A stretch of DNA of 43,136 nt from Endozoicomonas acroporae (GTDB lineage Bacteria > Pseudomonadota > Gammaproteobacteria > Pseudomonadales > Endozoicomonadaceae), in contig NZ_PJPV01000129.1 of the NCBI RefSeq assembly GCF_002864045.1, forward strand, positions 1 to 43,136, written 5' to 3'. The position numbers and the translations under genes are program-made. Within the stretch, counting starts at the first letter, position 1. Each line of letters begins with the position of its first letter. Shown here one piece after another: positions 42,905 to 43,136 of this stretch. The notes under the pieces were generated by a model that was given only the letters and a program-made list of their open reading frames with translations, did no database searches and was not told the DNA's origin.

Positions 42905-43116
42905 TAAGTAGCTAGCCATATGAAATCATATATTTCTGACTCCTTGTTCAGGCACTCCCGGCAACTGCTCCTGCGTTGCTCTAGCTCCTGCATCCATGCA
43001 GTCGTGCTTCGTTACAACTCCGGTCACATAGCTACGGCTATGCTCCCTCCGTTGTGCCTCGCATAGCACCTGCCCAAGTAGCCAGAAATATATGATTCCA
43101 TATGGCCAGCTACTTA
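42905..43116. repeat. Palindromic MITE-like element, family A, copy 3 (enlarged)
   Basis: The ends TAAGTAGCTAGCCATATGAA and the near complement finishing GGCCAGCTACTTA match family A. The centre CATAGCTACGGCTATG is present. One arm is about 50 bases longer (TGTTCAGGCACTCCCGGCAA..., CATCCATGCAGTCGTGC), giving 212 bp. It lies just upstream of the secreted protein gene, whose AGGAGG site starts 11 bases away, so it could contribute promoter or leader sequence. Confidence 0.8.
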
Positions 43117-43136
43117 TGGACATAAGATAGCCAGTA

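Noticed and set aside
1..43136. tRNA, rRNA or phage attachment sites
   Set aside because: No cloverleaf-like or rRNA-like sequence was recognised, and no integrase or phage gene is present to support an attachment site.

Overview
The window looks like accessory-rich chromosome from a host-associated gammaproteobacterium, most likely an Endozoicomonas-type animal symbiont. That placement is inference. It rests on ordinary gammaproteobacterial housekeeping genes (tldD, cpxRA-like, nfi, an M32 carboxypeptidase, an RND pump) lying among repeat-built, eukaryote-like proteins and many palindromic dispersed repeats. No rRNA, tRNA, CRISPR array or complete insertion sequence was seen.

Layout. (1) 1-142 is the 3' end of a VanZ-like gene. 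(2) 419-13467 is a tandem array of seven minus-strand paralogues. Each encodes an N-terminal RING-H2-like zinc finger, about two ankyrin repeats, and 6 to 12 Sel1-like repeats. Five of the seven end in a tail matching the class-3 importin-alpha nuclear localisation consensus. The first four genes and their upstream regions are near-copies of one another; the last three form a second subfamily. (3) 13667-17650 holds two copies of a segmental duplication, each a broken RND adaptor gene facing a gene for a Ser/Thr-rich single-pass membrane protein. A third, larger relative (17776-21201) carries two beta-helix (GLUG-like) modules. (4) 21345-26145 is conserved core: tldD on plus, then a minus-strand run of M32 carboxypeptidase, AI-2E-family membrane protein and Nudix hydrolase. 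(5) 26582-32167 has two tandem ~900-residue paralogues of unknown function with duplicated upstream regions. (6) 32437-36793 is an RND efflux pump operon (adaptor then pump, minus). Divergent from it is a plus-strand operon of cpxR-like, cpxA-like, endonuclease V and a DUF1439 lipoprotein. (7) 41093-42139 encodes an ankyrin-repeat protein ending in what reads as a SOCS box. A secreted protein of unknown function follows on minus.

Main idea. The RING/ankyrin/Sel1 array and the ankyrin-SOCS protein both resemble parts of eukaryotic ubiquitin ligases: a RING subunit with a Sel1/Hrd3-like scaffold, and an ASB-type adaptor for Elongin BC/Cullin 5. They look like effectors aimed at host ubiquitin pathways, some possibly at the nucleus. 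No secretion signal was recognised, so delivery is unproven.

The region is being reshaped by non-autonomous palindromic elements of at least four families. One has a clear 10-bp target duplication and three empty sites among the paralogous spacers. Others supply stop codons to two array genes or truncate an adaptor gene.
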